Shown here: in pieces, positions 33,112-34,008 of the stretch
Layout: each line of letters opens with the position of its first letter
Numbering within the stretch: the first letter of the stretch is position 1
Source of the DNA: UBA2108 sp002713215
GTDB taxonomy: Bacteria > Bacteroidota > Bacteroidia > Flavobacteriales_G > Salibacteraceae
DNA: 34,008 nucleotides
Direction of reading: 5' to 3'
Assembly (NCBI GenBank): GCA_937891015.1
Contig: CALAPY010000031.1
Location: 1 to 34,008 of the forward strand
Notes under the pieces: model-generated
The model's database searches: none
The model's input: only the letters and a program-made list of their open reading frames with translations
What the model was told of the DNA's origin: nothing
Program-made: the position numbers and the translations under genes

Positions 33112-33765
33112 CTAAACCAATACTTTTTCCACGAACTTGTGTTTTAAGGCAAAAAGCACCAAACCAACTACGTTTTTGGCCTGTGTTTTTTCAAACAATT
33201 TAGTACGGTGCCTCTCCACCGTCTTGTATGAAATAAAAAGCTTGTCAGCTATTTCCTGGGTAGTGCATTGGTCACAAATTAGAAGCAAAACATCAATTTC
33301 CCGGGTGGACAATCCATGATACAACAATTCTTGTTGGTCTTTAATATCATAACTTGTATTCAGGTTTTTCAGTTGAACATCGTCGAAATATATTCCTTCA
33401 TTATGAACCCTTCGGATGGTTTTCAATAGTTGATCAATGGGTACATTTTTAGGTAGGTAAGAAGAGGCTCCAAGTTTTAGCATATTATAAATCAGCACTT
33501 TAGTATAATGAGAGCTCAATCCTATAACCTTAACTTCAGGGTTAGAATCAATAATAAACTGGGTCAATTGCATTCCATTGATTTCAGGAACATTCATATC
33601 AACCAAAACCACATCGGGCTTTCGTTTGCTAGACTTCCAGTCTTCTACAAACTTTATGGAATTGGTATAACTGCTATGAATTTTAAAATCTTCTTGCTTC
33701 GACAAAATTTCTTTCAATCCGTTTAGGAATAGAAGTTCATCATCAACTAAACTTATTTTAATCAT
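33112..33765 (-). CDS. NarL/LuxR-type response regulator convergent with the eCIS operon
   Basis: 217 residues. Receiver domain (1-122) with D8/D9, phospho-acceptor D56 in 'VVLVDMNVPEINGM', S84 in 'IGLSS' and K106 in 'YLPKNV', all intact. The LuxR/GerE HTH is at about 150-200 ('LSTREIDVLLLI', 'ISYKTVERHRTKLFEK'). The start has 'AGAGGAA' directly upstream. No sensor kinase is adjacent, so it is an orphan within the window (a partner could lie beyond the right edge). An operator-like TGAGGG-TTTT-CCCTCA sits about 175 bases upstream of this gene and a near copy upstream of the eCIS operon. Regulation of the injection system and of itself is a plausible inference from this. Confidence 0.92.
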   Translation of the reverse strand: MIKISLVDDELLFLNGLKEILSKQEDFKIHSSYTNSIKFVEDWKSSKRKPDVVLVDMNVPEINGMQLTQFIIDSNPEVKVIGLSSHYTKVLIYNMLKLGASSYLPKNVPIDQLLKTIRRVHNEGIYFDDVQLKNLNTSYDIKDQQELLYHGLSTREIDVLLLICDQCTTQEIADKLFISYKTVERHRTKLFEKTQAKNVVGLVLFALKHKFVEKVLV

Positions 33766-33939
33766 TTCCTCTTCTCTTAAAGATTAAACCATTCAATTCC
33801 AAAATTGTCCAACACCAATACAACGGTACCTTACGGTTTTTGTTCCAATAATTTCGGCCTGTTTTTTTGCAAGATAAACAAAATATTTTCAATTCAATTC
33901 CAGCCGTACCGTAACAATACTGCACTAAAATTCAAAAAA

Positions 33940-33955
33940 TGAGGGTTTTCCCTCA
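33940..33955. promoter_or_regulatory. Operator-like inverted repeat upstream of the response regulator
   Basis: TGAGGG-TTTT-CCCTCA has perfect 6-bp arms with a 4-base spacer. It is the counterpart of the imperfect copy at 10268-10284. The surrounding 33766-34008 has no gene; it is AT-rich leader sequence for the minus-strand regulator and possibly for a divergent gene beyond the window edge. Confidence 0.45.
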
Positions 33956-34008
33956 ATTTCCTAGCATATGGCAAACCGTAAATAGATTACGTTTTTGAAT
34001 CAGACTTT

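Noticed and set aside
33097..33125. Shared terminator between the tip gene and the convergent regulator
   Set aside because: Only a weak 6-bp AAGTAT/ATACTT stem with an 11-base loop is visible, partly inside the regulator's coding end; not convincing.

Overview
The window looks like chromosomal DNA from a free-living member of the Bacteroidota. The support is an AT-rich composition, a secreted protein ending in a type IX secretion (T9SS) type-A sorting domain, TAnnTTTG-type promoter boxes, few strong Shine-Dalgarno sites, and intergenic repeats of the 'TCATTTTGAGTGA' and 'GTCATTCCT' kinds common in this phylum. No RNA genes, CRISPR array, transposase or integrase were seen. All family assignments come from reading the translated sequence, without database searches.

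Left part (1-9.75 kb, ordinary chromosome): the 5' portion of a secreted protein that runs off the left edge; a repeat-filled spacer; a minus-strand, tightly overlapping three-gene signalling operon (small protein, TPR sensor with a histidine-kinase-like but eroded C-terminus, NarL/LuxR response regulator); a probable gene remnant ending in a perfect palindrome; two small secreted proteins; a DUF2130 coiled-coil/nuclease-fold protein; a split YeeE/YedE-type sulfur-compound transporter pair; a DUF481-like outer-membrane barrel; and a large lamin-tail/Calx-beta protein with a T9SS signal, closed by a strong terminator.

Right part (10.4-33.1 kb): one co-directional, nearly gapless block of 17 genes encoding an extracellular contractile injection system (eCIS) of the PVC/Afp/MAC/AlgoCIS class. 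The order is a GH18-domain protein with three C-terminal membrane segments, a two-TM small protein, DUF4255 cap protein (Pvc16-like), unknown beta-rich protein, sheath, two tube-type proteins, DUF5908 small protein, LysM/Pvc7-like protein, VgrG-like spike, gp25-like, Pvc11-like baseplate J, a fibre-like protein, Pvc12-like baseplate, tape-measure (Pvc14-like), AAA+ ATPase (Pvc15-like), and a DUF4280 PAAR-like tip. A convergent NarL-type response regulator follows. The operon leader has three perfect 8-bp tandem repeats abutting a GAGGG-CCC inverted repeat, and a near match to that inverted repeat lies upstream of the response regulator, suggesting that this regulator may control the cluster.

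How the genes would work together: spike, tip, gp25, Pvc11/12 and LysM proteins form the baseplate; the tape-measure protein sets length; tube and sheath polymerise; the DUF4255 protein caps the tube; the ATPase assists assembly or loading. The unusual parts are the membrane-anchored GH18/two-TM pair at the head of the operon, an Ala-rich insertion of about 135 residues in the only sheath gene, the lack of a long Pvc13-type fibre (a small fibre-motif protein sits between the two large baseplate genes), and the absence of any recognisable toxin cargo.
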